This document shows positions 17,893-26,029 of a stretch of 64,000 nucleotides of DNA, piece after piece; position 1 is the stretch's first letter; each line of letters begins with the position of its first letter. Source of the DNA: UJ101 sp047975265. GTDB lineage: Bacteria > Bacteroidota > Bacteroidia > Flavobacteriales > UJ101. A program made the position numbers and the translations under genes. The notes beneath the pieces were generated by a model. That model worked only from the letters and a program-made list of their open reading frames with translations. It had not been told where the DNA came from and did not search any database. The DNA lies in assembly GCA_047975265.1 (NCBI GenBank), contig JBKEDE010000010.1:1-64000 (forward strand), read 5' to 3'.

Positions 17893-19077
17893 ATGCCGAA
17901 AATTTTAATTATTGAAGATGAGCAAGCCATTCGAAATGTATTGAAAAACATTCTGTCTGAAGAAAATAAAGCCTACGAAATAGATGAAGCAAAAGATGGA
18001 TCGGAAGGACTTGAGAAAATAAAAAACATAAACTATGATTTGGTCATTTCCGATATAAAAATGCCGAAATTTGATGGCGTTGAAGTATTGGAGGCAACCA
18101 TGAAAATAAAACCGGATACGCCTTTTATCATGATTTCCGGACATGGTGATATCGATACGGCCGTTGAAACCATAAAATTAGGAGCGTTTGACTATATTTC
18201 AAAACCGCCCGACTTGAACCGATTGTTAAATACCGTTCGAAATGCTTTAGACCGAAAGAATTTGGTGGTAGAAAACAAAACCCTAACTCAAGAAAACAAA
18301 CGTTTGAAAAAGAAAGTTTCCAAGAAATACGAAATGATTGGTAAATCATCGGCTATTTCAGAGATTAAGGAAATGATTGAAAAAGTTGCTCCAACGGATG
18401 CCCGTATATTGGTAACAGGTCCTAACGGAACGGGAAAAGAATTAGTCTCACATTGGATTCATGAAAAAAGCGATCGCTCAAAAGCTCCTTTGGTAGAAGT
18501 CAATTGTGCAGCCATTCCATCTGAATTAATTGAAAGTGAGCTTTTTGGGCATGAAAAAGGCTCTTTTACCGGAGCACATAAACAAAAAAGTGGAAAATTT
18601 GAACAAGCTAATAAAGGAACACTTTTTTTAGATGAAATCGGAGATATGAGCCTTTCTGCACAGGCAAAAGTATTGAGAGCTTTACAAGAAGGGAAAATTT
18701 CAAGAGTGGGAGGAGATAAGGAAATTGCAGTTGATGTCCGGGTTATTGCTGCAACTAATAAAGATCTCCGTCAAGAAATTGATGAAGGAAAGTTTCGTGA
18801 AGATTTATACCACCGTTTGGCAGTTATTGTAATTAAAGTTCCTGCGTTGAATGACCGGAAAGAAGACATACCGCCTTTGATAGAATATTTCGCACAAAAA
18901 ATTGCAGAAGAACAAGGAACTGCAACGAAATCGTTTTCAAAAAAAGCAACTAAAGAATTACAGGATTATAATTGGACGGGAAATGTAAGAGAATTGCGAA
19001 ATGTGGTAGAACGCTTGATTATATTGAGTGGTGATGAAGTTACCGAAAAGGAAGTGAAAAAGTTCACAGGTAAATAA
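17893..19077 (+). CDS. Sigma-54-type response regulator lacking a DNA-binding domain
   Basis: A 394-residue NtrC-class activator. Residues 1-120 are a receiver domain (acidic IIEDEQ, phosphoacceptor Asp in LVISDIKMP, conserved Lys in SKPPD). Residues about 143-375 are the AAA+ domain with Walker A TGPNGTGKE, the sigma-54 contact loop EKGSFTGAHK, Walker B TLFLDEIGDM and the arginine-finger region REDLYHRL. The protein ends at VKKFTGK just after the AAA+ lid, so the C-terminal Fis-type helix-turn-helix found in NtrC is absent. It may act from solution. No histidine kinase gene is adjacent. Confidence 0.88.
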   Translation: MPKILIIEDEQAIRNVLKNILSEENKAYEIDEAKDGSEGLEKIKNINYDLVISDIKMPKFDGVEVLEATMKIKPDTPFIMISGHGDIDTAVETIKLGAFDYISKPPDLNRLLNTVRNALDRKNLVVENKTLTQENKRLKKKVSKKYEMIGKSSAISEIKEMIEKVAPTDARILVTGPNGTGKELVSHWIHEKSDRSKAPLVEVNCAAIPSELIESELFGHEKGSFTGAHKQKSGKFEQANKGTLFLDEIGDMSLSAQAKVLRALQEGKISRVGGDKEIAVDVRVIAATNKDLRQEIDEGKFREDLYHRLAVIVIKVPALNDRKEDIPPLIEYFAQKIAEEQGTATKSFSKKATKELQDYNWTGNVRELRNVVERLIILSGDEVTEKEVKKFTGK

Positions 19078-19086
19078 AATATCAAA

Positions 19087-19611
19087 TCACCCCATTTTTT
19101 CTTTATAAACAGATTGAATAAAATCCAATGTTTTTTCTAAAGGTTGTTGGTCAACCTCAAGGGTATAAGTTGCTTTCTCATAAAAAAATCTTCTTTCAAA
19201 AAGGTGTTTTGCTATAAATTCCGGTATTTGTTCATCTTTTAAATGGGAGATTATCGGGCGATGCTCTTTTTCTATTTGTAATCTTGTTGAAAGAGTAGAA
19301 ATGCTATTTTTTAAATAAAAAGAAATGCTATTTTGGTTAATGTGTTTCATATTATCATAAAAACAAGGCGTACCCCCTCCTAAAGAAAGTATACAGTTGC
19401 TTGGATTTTTTAGTATTTCTAATAAAGCATAATGTTCAGATTTTCTAAAATAGATTTCGCCTTTTTCTTTAAATAGGGAAGCAATTGATTTTTTTTCTTT
19501 TTCTTCAATATAGAAATCTAAGTCTATAAAAGGAAATGACAATTGATGAGCCAATTGCTTTCCTATGAAACTCTTTCCACTACCCATGTATCCTATTAAA
19601 GTAATTATCAT
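19087..19611 (-). CDS. aroK: Shikimate kinase
   Basis: The enzyme phosphorylates shikimate with ATP in the aromatic amino acid pathway. The 174-residue protein begins with Walker A LIGYMGSGKSFIG (residues 4-16), followed by the shikimate-binding DLDFYIE, FRKSEHYALLE, the LSLGGGTPC loop and the lid RPII. Length and order fit AroK/AroL. It converges on the sigma-54 activator gene with 9 bases between the stops. No other aro gene is nearby. Confidence 0.93.
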   Translation of the reverse strand: MIITLIGYMGSGKSFIGKQLAHQLSFPFIDLDFYIEEKEKKSIASLFKEKGEIYFRKSEHYALLEILKNPSNCILSLGGGTPCFYDNMKHINQNSISFYLKNSISTLSTRLQIEKEHRPIISHLKDEQIPEFIAKHLFERRFFYEKATYTLEVDQQPLEKTLDFIQSVYKEKMG

Positions 19612-19664
19612 TGTTTATTATATAAAAAGCAAAAATAAGGAATAAATAAAAAAATAAAAAAACG

Positions 19665-19695
19665 TTTGTATAAACGAAAATACCTATTATATTTG
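19665..19695 (+). promoter_or_regulatory. tRNA-Lys promoter TTTG-N19-TATATTTG
   Basis: TTTG at 19665-19668 and TATATTTG at 19688-19695 are separated by exactly 19 bases, matching the Bacteroidetes primary sigma consensus. The tRNA begins 19 bases after the -7 box. Confidence 0.82.
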
Positions 19696-19714
19696 CAGTC
19701 GCAATTATGCAGGA

Positions 19715-19787
19715 GACCTGGTAGCTCAGCTGGTAGAGCATCTCCCTTTTAAGGAGAGGGTCCTGGGTTCGAGCCCCAGCCAGGTCA
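19715..19787 (+). tRNA. trnK: tRNA-Lys (anticodon TTT)
   Basis: A complete 73-base cloverleaf: acceptor GACCTGG / CCAGGTC, D arm with GCTC and GAGC, anticodon loop CTTTTAA with TTT, and T arm GGGTTCGAGCCCC. The discriminator is A. CCA is not encoded. Confidence 0.97.
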
Positions 19788-19796
19788 CAGCAGATT

Positions 19797-19837
19797 AAAT
19801 CGTAAAATATTATATAATAATGTTTTACGATTTTTTT
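19797..19837 (+). terminator. Terminator after tRNA-Lys
   Basis: An 11-bp stem (AAATCGTAAAA / TTTTACGATTT) with a 15-base loop is followed by further T residues, ten bases after the tRNA. Confidence 0.75.
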
Positions 19838-19854
19838 ACAAAAATGCTCTTAAT

Positions 19855-20376
19855 TTAACTATGATAAAAACCTACTTCCGTATCGTGGTCTTTAATCTTA
19901 CAGGTATTATCAACGGGGAATAGTAAAATAAAAATGATAATATCTCCTAAAGCTCCTATAATCATAACAATGGAATAGATTAAAATTATAAATCAGGTAA
20001 GATAAATGATAGGATTAAAGGTATTATTCCAAGTATTATGAGAGGCATCAGTAAAGCAATAGTGTACTGATTTTTAGTTAAGGCTTCCTTGCGATGGACA
20101 TAGGGAGTCAAAAGCTCTTTTTTTATCCCGATTTTAACACTTCCAATTCCTTTTTTACAAAATATATAAAAGAAAAAAGCATGTATTAATTCATGGATAA
20201 ATATTAGATACAAGTAAGAAACAACTAAATCCAAAAGTATAATAATAGACATTATCGGAGTTTATTCCAATTCCTGAAAACCCATATAGAAAATAAAATA
20301 CGGCTATTGCTATAAGAGGAATAAAAAGCAAAGAATATGCATTTGCTTTTGTTATACTAATGGTTTTATTTTTCAT
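19855..20376 (-). pseudogene. DUF3267 membrane metalloprotease-like gene broken by two frameshifts
   Basis: Three overlapping minus-strand frames together give one DUF3267-like protein of about 170 residues. The first (20376 down to about 20250) has KANAYSLLFIPLIAIAVF. The second carries the zinc-type motif HELIHAFFFY and KKELLTPYVHRKEAL. The third, from about 19976 down to the stop at 19855, has GALGDIIIFILLFPV and ends KDHDTEVGFYHS, the expected DUF3267 tail. Single-base changes near 20250 and near 19978 are needed to join them. This is either a decayed gene or sequencing error. It sits behind a small membrane gene with an 11-base overlap. Confidence 0.75.
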
Positions 20377-20560
20377 TATTTTGAGGTTGCTTAAATAATT
20401 TATTCAAAATTACAGCACCCAACATTATTACAAAAGATAGTATATATACGTACGTTTTTCCATTTATTTTCCAACTGGATAGATAATCAAAATCTAAATT
20501 TAAAATCATTATAAGGCAAGCTGTAATGATTAAGACGAGGGATACTAAATATCTATTCAT
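20366..20560 (-). CDS. Small two-segment membrane protein
   Basis: A 64-residue ORF with two predicted transmembrane helices (LVSLVLIITACLIMILNL and YVYILSFVIMLGAVILN) and a polar C-terminus. No family was recognised. Its 3' end overlaps the start of the broken DUF3267 gene by 11 bases, so the two formed one transcription unit. It may have served the neighbouring membrane protein, which is inference. Confidence 0.5.
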   Translation of the reverse strand: MNRYLVSLVLIITACLIMILNLDFDYLSSWKINGKTYVYILSFVIMLGAVILNKLFKQPQNNEK

Positions 20561-20730
20561 GGCTAAAGAATTAATATGATGAATGCAATATAGGAAAATA
20601 ATTTGATTTATAAATGTTTTTCAGTAAAAAACTTATAAAAAAGAAGTCTAAAACAATGGGAAATTATGCCGTTGCTAACTTAAAAAATGTATCTTTACGT
20701 ATTCATTTTCACATACAATAACAAAACAGA

Positions 20731-23700
20731 ATGTATTTAGTTTTTGATACAGAAACAACCGGTTTACCCAAAGATTTTAATGCCTCCATAACGGATACGG
20801 ATAATTGGCCTCGAGCTGTTCAAATTGCTTGGCAGTTACATGACCAATGGGGAGAAGTTGTTGAATATAAAGATTATTTGATTAAACCAAATGGTTTTGA
20901 TATTCCGTATGATTCCGAACAAATTCACGGGATTTCAACCGCTTTGGCAGAAACACAAGGTGTTGAACTCGATTTTGTGTTGAAAGAATTCAGCGAAGCT
21001 TTAACCCGTACAAAATTTATAGTAGGTCAAAACGTGGATTTTGATGTAAAAATAATGGGTTGTGAGTACTTCAGAACAAATGCAGAAAATCAACTGGAAA
21101 AACTACCCGTTTTAGATACTTGTAATGAAGACACAGCTAATTTGTGTAAAATATCAGGAGGAAGGGGCGGACGTTATAAGTTACCTACTTTAACCGAATT
21201 ACATCAATATTTATTTAATAAACCCTTTGCAGAAGCCCACAATGCAACTGCTGATGTGGAAGCAACAACACGCTGTTTTTTTGAACTGATGCGTATAACG
21301 GATGTTTATACGCCTGAAGAGTTACAAAATACACCACAATATTTAGTTGAATTCAGAAAGCGAAACACAGAAGCGTTTAACACCATCGGTCTAAAGCATT
21401 TAAACCTTAAAGAAGAGAGTGCAAAATTGGTTGAATCTTCAGACTCAGACGTTTCTAAAGCGAATTTAAAAGATAATATTGCACAATTAAGACAGGCACA
21501 ATTTGTTCATTTACATAATCATACCCAATTTTCCGTTTTACAATCTACCATTCAAATAAATACTCTTGTTGAGAAAGCATCCAAAGAAAAAATGCCGGCA
21601 GTTGCTATAACGGATACAGGAAATATGATGGCGGCTTTTCATTTTATAAAAGCGGTTTCAGAGTGCAATAAAAAAAACGTAGAAAAAGAAAAAAAAGCAG
21701 AAGAAAAAAAAAGGGAGGGTGAAAAGCACACACTTAAACCTATTATCGGGTGTGAATTTTTTGTTTGTGAAGACCATTTGGATAAATCTAAAAAAGATAA
21801 CGGCTATCAAGTGGTGATGTTGGCCAAAAATAAAAAAGGATACCACAATTTAGCAAAAATGTCTTCCATAGCTTACGTGAAAGGGTTTTATTATGTCCCG
21901 CGAATTGACCGTAAAATTATTAAGCAATACAAAGAAGACATTATCGTATTGACAGGAAACTTGTACGGAGAAATTCCAAGTAAAATATTAAACGTAGGAG
22001 AAAAACAAGCTGAAGAAGCCTTATTGTGGTGGAAAGAACAATTTGGAGATGATTTATACATCGAGATTATGCGTCATGACCAAGATGATGAAAAAAGAGC
22101 CAATGAAACTTTGATACACTTTTCTAAAAAACATGATATAAAACTTGTTGCTACAAATAATACGTATTATTTAGACAAGAAAGATGCAGAAGCTCACGAT
22201 ATTTTACTATGTGTAAAAGATGGGGAAAAGAAAGATACACCAATAGGAAAAGGAAGAGGCTTTCGTTACGGTTTGCCAAATCAGGAATATTACTTTAAAT
22301 CACAAGATCAGATGAAAGATCTTTTTAAAGATTTACCTGAAGCGGTTTTAAACATTCAGGAAATTATTGATAGAATCGAACCTTTTGAATTAGCCCGTGA
22401 AGTTTTACTACCGGCGTTTGATATTCCCAAAGAGTTTATTTCAAAAGAGGATGAAATAGATGGAGGAAAACGAGGAGAAAATGCTTATTTGAAGCATTTG
22501 GCTTATGAAGGAGCTAAAATACGATACGGTGAAATTACAGATGAAATTCAGGAGCGTTTGGATTTTGAATTAGAAGTCATTGAAAAAACAGGTTATCCTG
22601 GTTATTTTTTAATTGTAGAAGATTTCATTCGGGAAGCCCGTAAAATGGGAGTTTCCGTTGGTCCGGGTCGTGGGTCTGCTGCCGGTTCAGCCGTTGCTTA
22701 TTGTTTGTGGATTACAAATTTAGATCCGATTCAGTATGACTTACTATTTGAGCGATTTTTAAATCCGGATCGGATTTCTCTTCCTGATATTGACATTGAT
22801 TTTGATGACGAAGGGCGTCAAAAAGTAATTGATTATGTAATCAAAAAGTATGGAGAAAACCAAGTAGCACAGATCATTACCTACGGTACTATGGCGGCTA
22901 AATCAGCCATTCGTGATACGGCACGTGCTTTAGATTTAGACTTAGGAAGTGCTGATCGATTGGCAAAATTGGTTCCTGACATGAAATTAAAAAAGCTGTT
23001 TGGCTTTAGCAAGGAAGAATTGGAGAAAACACTGAAAGCCAATTCGGATTTATTGCAAAAAGCAAAAGAGTTAATCAATATATCAAAAGGGCAAGGAAAT
23101 CCGTTGGAGGTTGAAACAATCAACCAGGCTCGGGTATTGGAAGGATCGCTTCGAAATACAGGTATTCATGCTTGTGGGGTTATAATTACTCCGGATGACA
23201 TAACCAAGTTTGTACCTGTCGCACGTGCAAAAGATTCGGATTTTTACGTAACACAATTTGATAATTCGGTTGTAGAAAATGCCGGATTATTGAAAATGGA
23301 TTTTTTAGGATTAAAAACGCTTACGCTTATCAAAGATACGGTTCAGTTTATAAAAGAGCGACATGGAGTTGAAATTAATCCGGATGAAATTCCCATTGAT
23401 GATGAAGAAACATATAAATTGTTCCAGCGAGGTGAAACGGTAGGAATATTTCAATATGAATCTTCCGGAATGCAAAAATACATGCGAGAATTAAAACCGT
23501 CCGTTTTTGCAGATTTAATAGCAATGAATGCTTTGTATCGTCCGGGACCTTTGGAATACATTCCCAGTTTTATCAAACGAAAACACGGAGAGGAAGAAAT
23601 TATTTACGATTTAGAAGCATGCAAAGAATATCTTGAAGAAACTTATGGGATAACCGTTTACCAAGAGCAAGTCATGTTGCTTTCTCAAAAACTGGCAGGC

Positions 23701-25104
23701 TTTACTAAGGGTGAGGCCGATGTTTTACGTAAAGCTATGGGAAAGAAGATTTTTTCTTTGCTGGAAGAGTTAGAACCTAAATTTATAAATGGCGGAAAAG
23801 CCAACGGGCATGATGAAAAAATATTAAATAAGATATGGAAAGATTGGGAAGCCTTTGCTTCTTATGCATTTAATAAGTCTCATTCAACTTGTTATGCTTG
23901 GATAGCTTATCAAACGGCTTATTTTAAAGCTCATTATTCATCAGAATATATGGCTTCAGTACTTTCAAATAATATGAATGATATTAAATCGGTTACTTTT
24001 TTTATGGAAGAATGTAAACGGATGGGAATAGAGGTATTAGGACCGGATATTAATGAAAGTAATTATCGTTTTACCGTTAATGATCAAGGAGCGATTCGTT
24101 TTGGTATGGGAGCGGTTAAAGGAGTGGGAGAAGGAGCTGTAGAAGCTATTGTAAAAGAGCGTAGTGAAAACGGTTTATACATTTCTGTTATAGATGCTGT
24201 TAAGCGTATTGATTTACGAGCTGCCAATAAAAGAGTATTTGAAAATTTAGCTTATGCAGGAGCATTTGAAAGCTTTGAAAATATAACAAGGTCTCAGTTT
24301 TTTCATATAGAGAAAGACACGACTACGTTAGAAAAAATCATCAAGTTTGGTCAAAAATACCAAGAAAGTAAAATTATGGCTCAATCTTCTTTATTTGGTG
24401 AAGCTTTAGATGACTCGATTACAGAACCGATAATCCCAAAATCTGATCCGTGGTCAACCATGTTTCGTTTAAGTAAAGAAAAAGAAGTGGTGGGAATTTA
24501 TATTACATCTCATCCTTTAGATGATTATAAATATGAATTAGAACATTTTACGAATGTATCACTGGATCAGTTAGAAAGAAATGAAGCATTATTAATAGGA
24601 AAAGAAATAACTTGTGCAGGAATTGTAACGGATGTACAGCACCGAACTTCTGCCAAAACAGGAAAAGATTTTGCTATTGTAACCATTGAAGATTATAAAG
24701 GTTCTAAAGACTTTATGCTTTTTGGTGAAGAATATTTACGAATGAAACATTTCTTAGTATTGGAAAAGTTTTTGCATTTTAAAGTAAGCATTACACCCAG
24801 GCGAAAAGGAGACGGAGTTTATACCAATATCCAATCCATTCAATTATTACAAGACGTTATGGAGGTGTATGCTAAATCCATTTCTTTAATTATAGAAATC
24901 AATGATTTAACTGACAATATGACATTGGAGATAACAGAATTAATCAAAAATAGTGAAGGAAACGGTCAGCTTAAACTAATTGTTCATGATGAGCATTCAG
25001 GTACTTATATGAATCTTCCTTCACGAAAGAAAAAAATATCCATTGATAAGCATTTTATAAACCAATTGCATACAATAGGAAATATACGATATAAACTAAA
25101 TTAA
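20731..25104 (+). CDS. dnaE: DNA polymerase III alpha subunit with fused N-terminal DnaQ-type exonuclease
   Basis: The replicative polymerase, 1457 residues. Residues 1-190 form a DEDDh 3'-5' exonuclease domain: FDTETTG, then VGQNVDFDVK and the catalytic HNATADVEAT. A linker is followed from about residue 258 by the PHP domain (VHLHNHTQFSVL). The polymerase core carries GPGRGSAAGS, the catalytic aspartates in PDIDIDF, and YRPGPLEYIPS. An OB-fold follows near the C-terminus. In E. coli proofreading is a separate protein (DnaQ); here an exonuclease domain is in the same chain. A lysine/glutamate-rich insert of about 25 residues interrupts the PHP domain. The ATG at 20731 gives the intact exonuclease start. 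Confidence 0.96.
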   Translation: MYLVFDTETTGLPKDFNASITDTDNWPRAVQIAWQLHDQWGEVVEYKDYLIKPNGFDIPYDSEQIHGISTALAETQGVELDFVLKEFSEALTRTKFIVGQNVDFDVKIMGCEYFRTNAENQLEKLPVLDTCNEDTANLCKISGGRGGRYKLPTLTELHQYLFNKPFAEAHNATADVEATTRCFFELMRITDVYTPEELQNTPQYLVEFRKRNTEAFNTIGLKHLNLKEESAKLVESSDSDVSKANLKDNIAQLRQAQFVHLHNHTQFSVLQSTIQINTLVEKASKEKMPAVAITDTGNMMAAFHFIKAVSECNKKNVEKEKKAEEKKREGEKHTLKPIIGCEFFVCEDHLDKSKKDNGYQVVMLAKNKKGYHNLAKMSSIAYVKGFYYVPRIDRKIIKQYKEDIIVLTGNLYGEIPSKILNVGEKQAEEALLWWKEQFGDDLYIEIMRHDQDDEKRANETLIHFSKKHDIKLVATNNTYYLDKKDAEAHDILLCVKDGEKKDTPIGKGRGFRYGLPNQEYYFKSQDQMKDLFKDLPEAVLNIQEIIDRIEPFELAREVLLPAFDIPKEFISKEDEIDGGKRGENAYLKHLAYEGAKIRYGEITDEIQERLDFELEVIEKTGYPGYFLIVEDFIREARKMGVSVGPGRGSAAGSAVAYCLWITNLDPIQYDLLFERFLNPDRISLPDIDIDFDDEGRQKVIDYVIKKYGENQVAQIITYGTMAAKSAIRDTARALDLDLGSADRLAKLVPDMKLKKLFGFSKEELEKTLKANSDLLQKAKELINISKGQGNPLEVETINQARVLEGSLRNTGIHACGVIITPDDITKFVPVARAKDSDFYVTQFDNSVVENAGLLKMDFLGLKTLTLIKDTVQFIKERHGVEINPDEIPIDDEETYKLFQRGETVGIFQYESSGMQKYMRELKPSVFADLIAMNALYRPGPLEYIPSFIKRKHGEEEIIYDLEACKEYLEETYGITVYQEQVMLLSQKLAGFTKGEADVLRKAMGKKIFSLLEELEPKFINGGKANGHDEKILNKIWKDWEAFASYAFNKSHSTCYAWIAYQTAYFKAHYSSEYMASVLSNNMNDIKSVTFFMEECKRMGIEVLGPDINESNYRFTVNDQGAIRFGMGAVKGVGEGAVEAIVKERSENGLYISVIDAVKRIDLRAANKRVFENLAYAGAFESFENITRSQFFHIEKDTTTLEKIIKFGQKYQESKIMAQSSLFGEALDDSITEPIIPKSDPWSTMFRLSKEKEVVGIYITSHPLDDYKYELEHFTNVSLDQLERNEALLIGKEITCAGIVTDVQHRTSAKTGKDFAIVTIEDYKGSKDFMLFGEEYLRMKHFLVLEKFLHFKVSITPRRKGDGVYTNIQSIQLLQDVMEVYAKSISLIIEINDLTDNMTLEITELIKNSEGNGQLKLIVHDEHSGTYMNLPSRKKKISIDKHFINQLHTIGNIRYKLN

Positions 25105-25146
25105 TAAAAAAGATATTGGGTCATAGTTAAATATGATGATATAATT

Positions 25147-25177
25147 GTTGTTTTAACGAGAACAGTTTGTATTTTTG
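25147..25177 (+). promoter_or_regulatory. trxA promoter GTTG-N19-TATTTTTG
   Basis: GTTG at 25147-25150 (one mismatch to TTTG) and TATTTTTG at 25170-25177 are 19 bases apart. The trxA ATG lies 25 bases downstream. Confidence 0.6.
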
Positions 25178-25202
25178 AAATAAATTTAAAATAAACAATA
25201 AA

Positions 25203-25520
25203 ATGGCATTAGATGTAACAGACGCAACATTTGAAGAAGTAGTATTAAAATCAGATAAACCTGTATTGGTTGATTTTTGGGCAGCATGGTGCGGCCCTTG
25301 TAAAATGATAGCTCCTGCTATTGATGCTTTGGCAACCGATTTTGAAGGGAAGGCCGTTATAGCAAAAGTGGATGTGGATAACAACAACGAATCAGCAGCT
25401 TCTTATGGCGTACGAAATATTCCGACTATTTTGTTTTTTAAAGGAGGCGAAATAGTAGATAAGCACGTAGGAATTGCTACAAAAGATGTTTTAGAAGCAA
25501 AATTAGATGCTTTAGTATAG
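25203..25520 (+). CDS. trxA: Thioredoxin
   Basis: A 105-residue thiol-disulfide oxidoreductase that keeps cytoplasmic proteins reduced. It has the classic active site WAAWCGPCKM (Cys near residues 31 and 34), the buried Asp in VLVDFW, the cis-Pro segment RNIPTILFF and the GGEIVDKHVG turn. No signal peptide is present. It has its own promoter and a terminator, so it is likely monocistronic after dnaE. Confidence 0.96.
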   Translation: MALDVTDATFEEVVLKSDKPVLVDFWAAWCGPCKMIAPAIDALATDFEGKAVIAKVDVDNNNESAASYGVRNIPTILFFKGGEIVDKHVGIATKDVLEAKLDALV

Positions 25521-25528
25521 AATTTAAG

Positions 25529-25558
25529 AGCTACTTTAAAAGAGTAGCTTTATTTTTT
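25529..25558 (+). terminator. Terminator after trxA
   Basis: A 7-bp stem (AGCTACT / AGTAGCT) with a 7-base loop is followed by TTTATTTTTT. It starts eight bases after the trxA stop. Confidence 0.75.
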
Positions 25559-25584
25559 AAAGAGAGGTAAAAAACAAATCTTTT

Positions 25585-25615
25585 TTTGTGAAAAATTAAA
25601 TAAATCATATATTTG
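25585..25615 (+). promoter_or_regulatory. tRNA-Asp promoter TTTG-N19-TATATTTG
   Basis: TTTG at 25585-25588 and TATATTTG at 25608-25615 are separated by exactly 19 bases, 66 bases before the first tRNA-Asp. Confidence 0.8.
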
Positions 25616-25680
25616 CAAACCATTTTAGGGTCTAAAAGCTCTTTGGTTTTTTGGATTATAAGATTTACTAAAATTAAAAC

Positions 25681-25754
25681 GGTTTGGTAGTTCAGCTGGT
25701 TAGAATACATGCCTGTCACGCATGGGGTCGCGGGTTCGAGTCCCGTCCAGACCG
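25681..25754 (+). tRNA. trnD: tRNA-Asp (anticodon GTC), copy 1
   Basis: A 74-base cloverleaf with acceptor GGTTTGG / CCAGACC, anticodon loop CTGTCAC with GTC, T arm CGGGTTCGAGTCCCG and discriminator G. CCA is not encoded. It is identical to the copy 90 bases downstream. Confidence 0.97.
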
Positions 25755-25844
25755 CTTATCTTTTAAAATTCAAAAATAGCTTAATTCTTTTAAATGTTTT
25801 TATTGTTAAGAGCATGCAGAAGAATATTAAAATAGTGAAAAAAC

Positions 25845-25918
25845 GGTTTGGTAGTTCAGCTGGTTAGAATACATGCCTGTCACGCATGGGGTCGCGGGTT
25901 CGAGTCCCGTCCAGACCG
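25845..25918 (+). tRNA. trnD: tRNA-Asp (anticodon GTC), copy 2
   Basis: Identical over 74 bases to the first copy, with the same five-base 5' flank and CT 3' flank. It is probably made from the same promoter. It lies directly before the polysaccharide locus. Confidence 0.97.
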
Positions 25919-25920
25919 CT

Positions 25921-25958
25921 AAAGTTCTTACATAATTTTGTGGGGACTTTTATTTTTT
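25921..25958 (+). terminator. Possible terminator after tRNA-Asp pair
   Basis: A 7-bp stem (AAAGTTC / GGACTTT, one G-T pair) with a 16-base loop is followed by TATTTTTTAT, two bases after the second tRNA-Asp. Confidence 0.5.
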
Positions 25959-25994
25959 ATGTAAATTTTAAAATTCAGATACTGAATAAAACTG

Positions 25995-26002
25995 TATATT
26001 TG
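25995..26002 (+). promoter_or_regulatory. wzz / polysaccharide locus promoter, -7 box TATATTTG
   Basis: A perfect TAnnTTTG match 28 bases upstream of the chosen wzz ATG. The -33 region is AT-rich with no clear TTTG. Confidence 0.55.
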
Positions 26003-26029
26003 TCTTCTGAATTAAAATTGAGAATTTAT

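Noticed and set aside
25886..26029. N-terminal extension of the wzz frame starting MGSRVRVPSRP
   Set aside because: It is read from the 3' half of tRNA-Asp, a familiar artefact. The ATG at 26030 follows a -7 promoter box and gives a normal protein.
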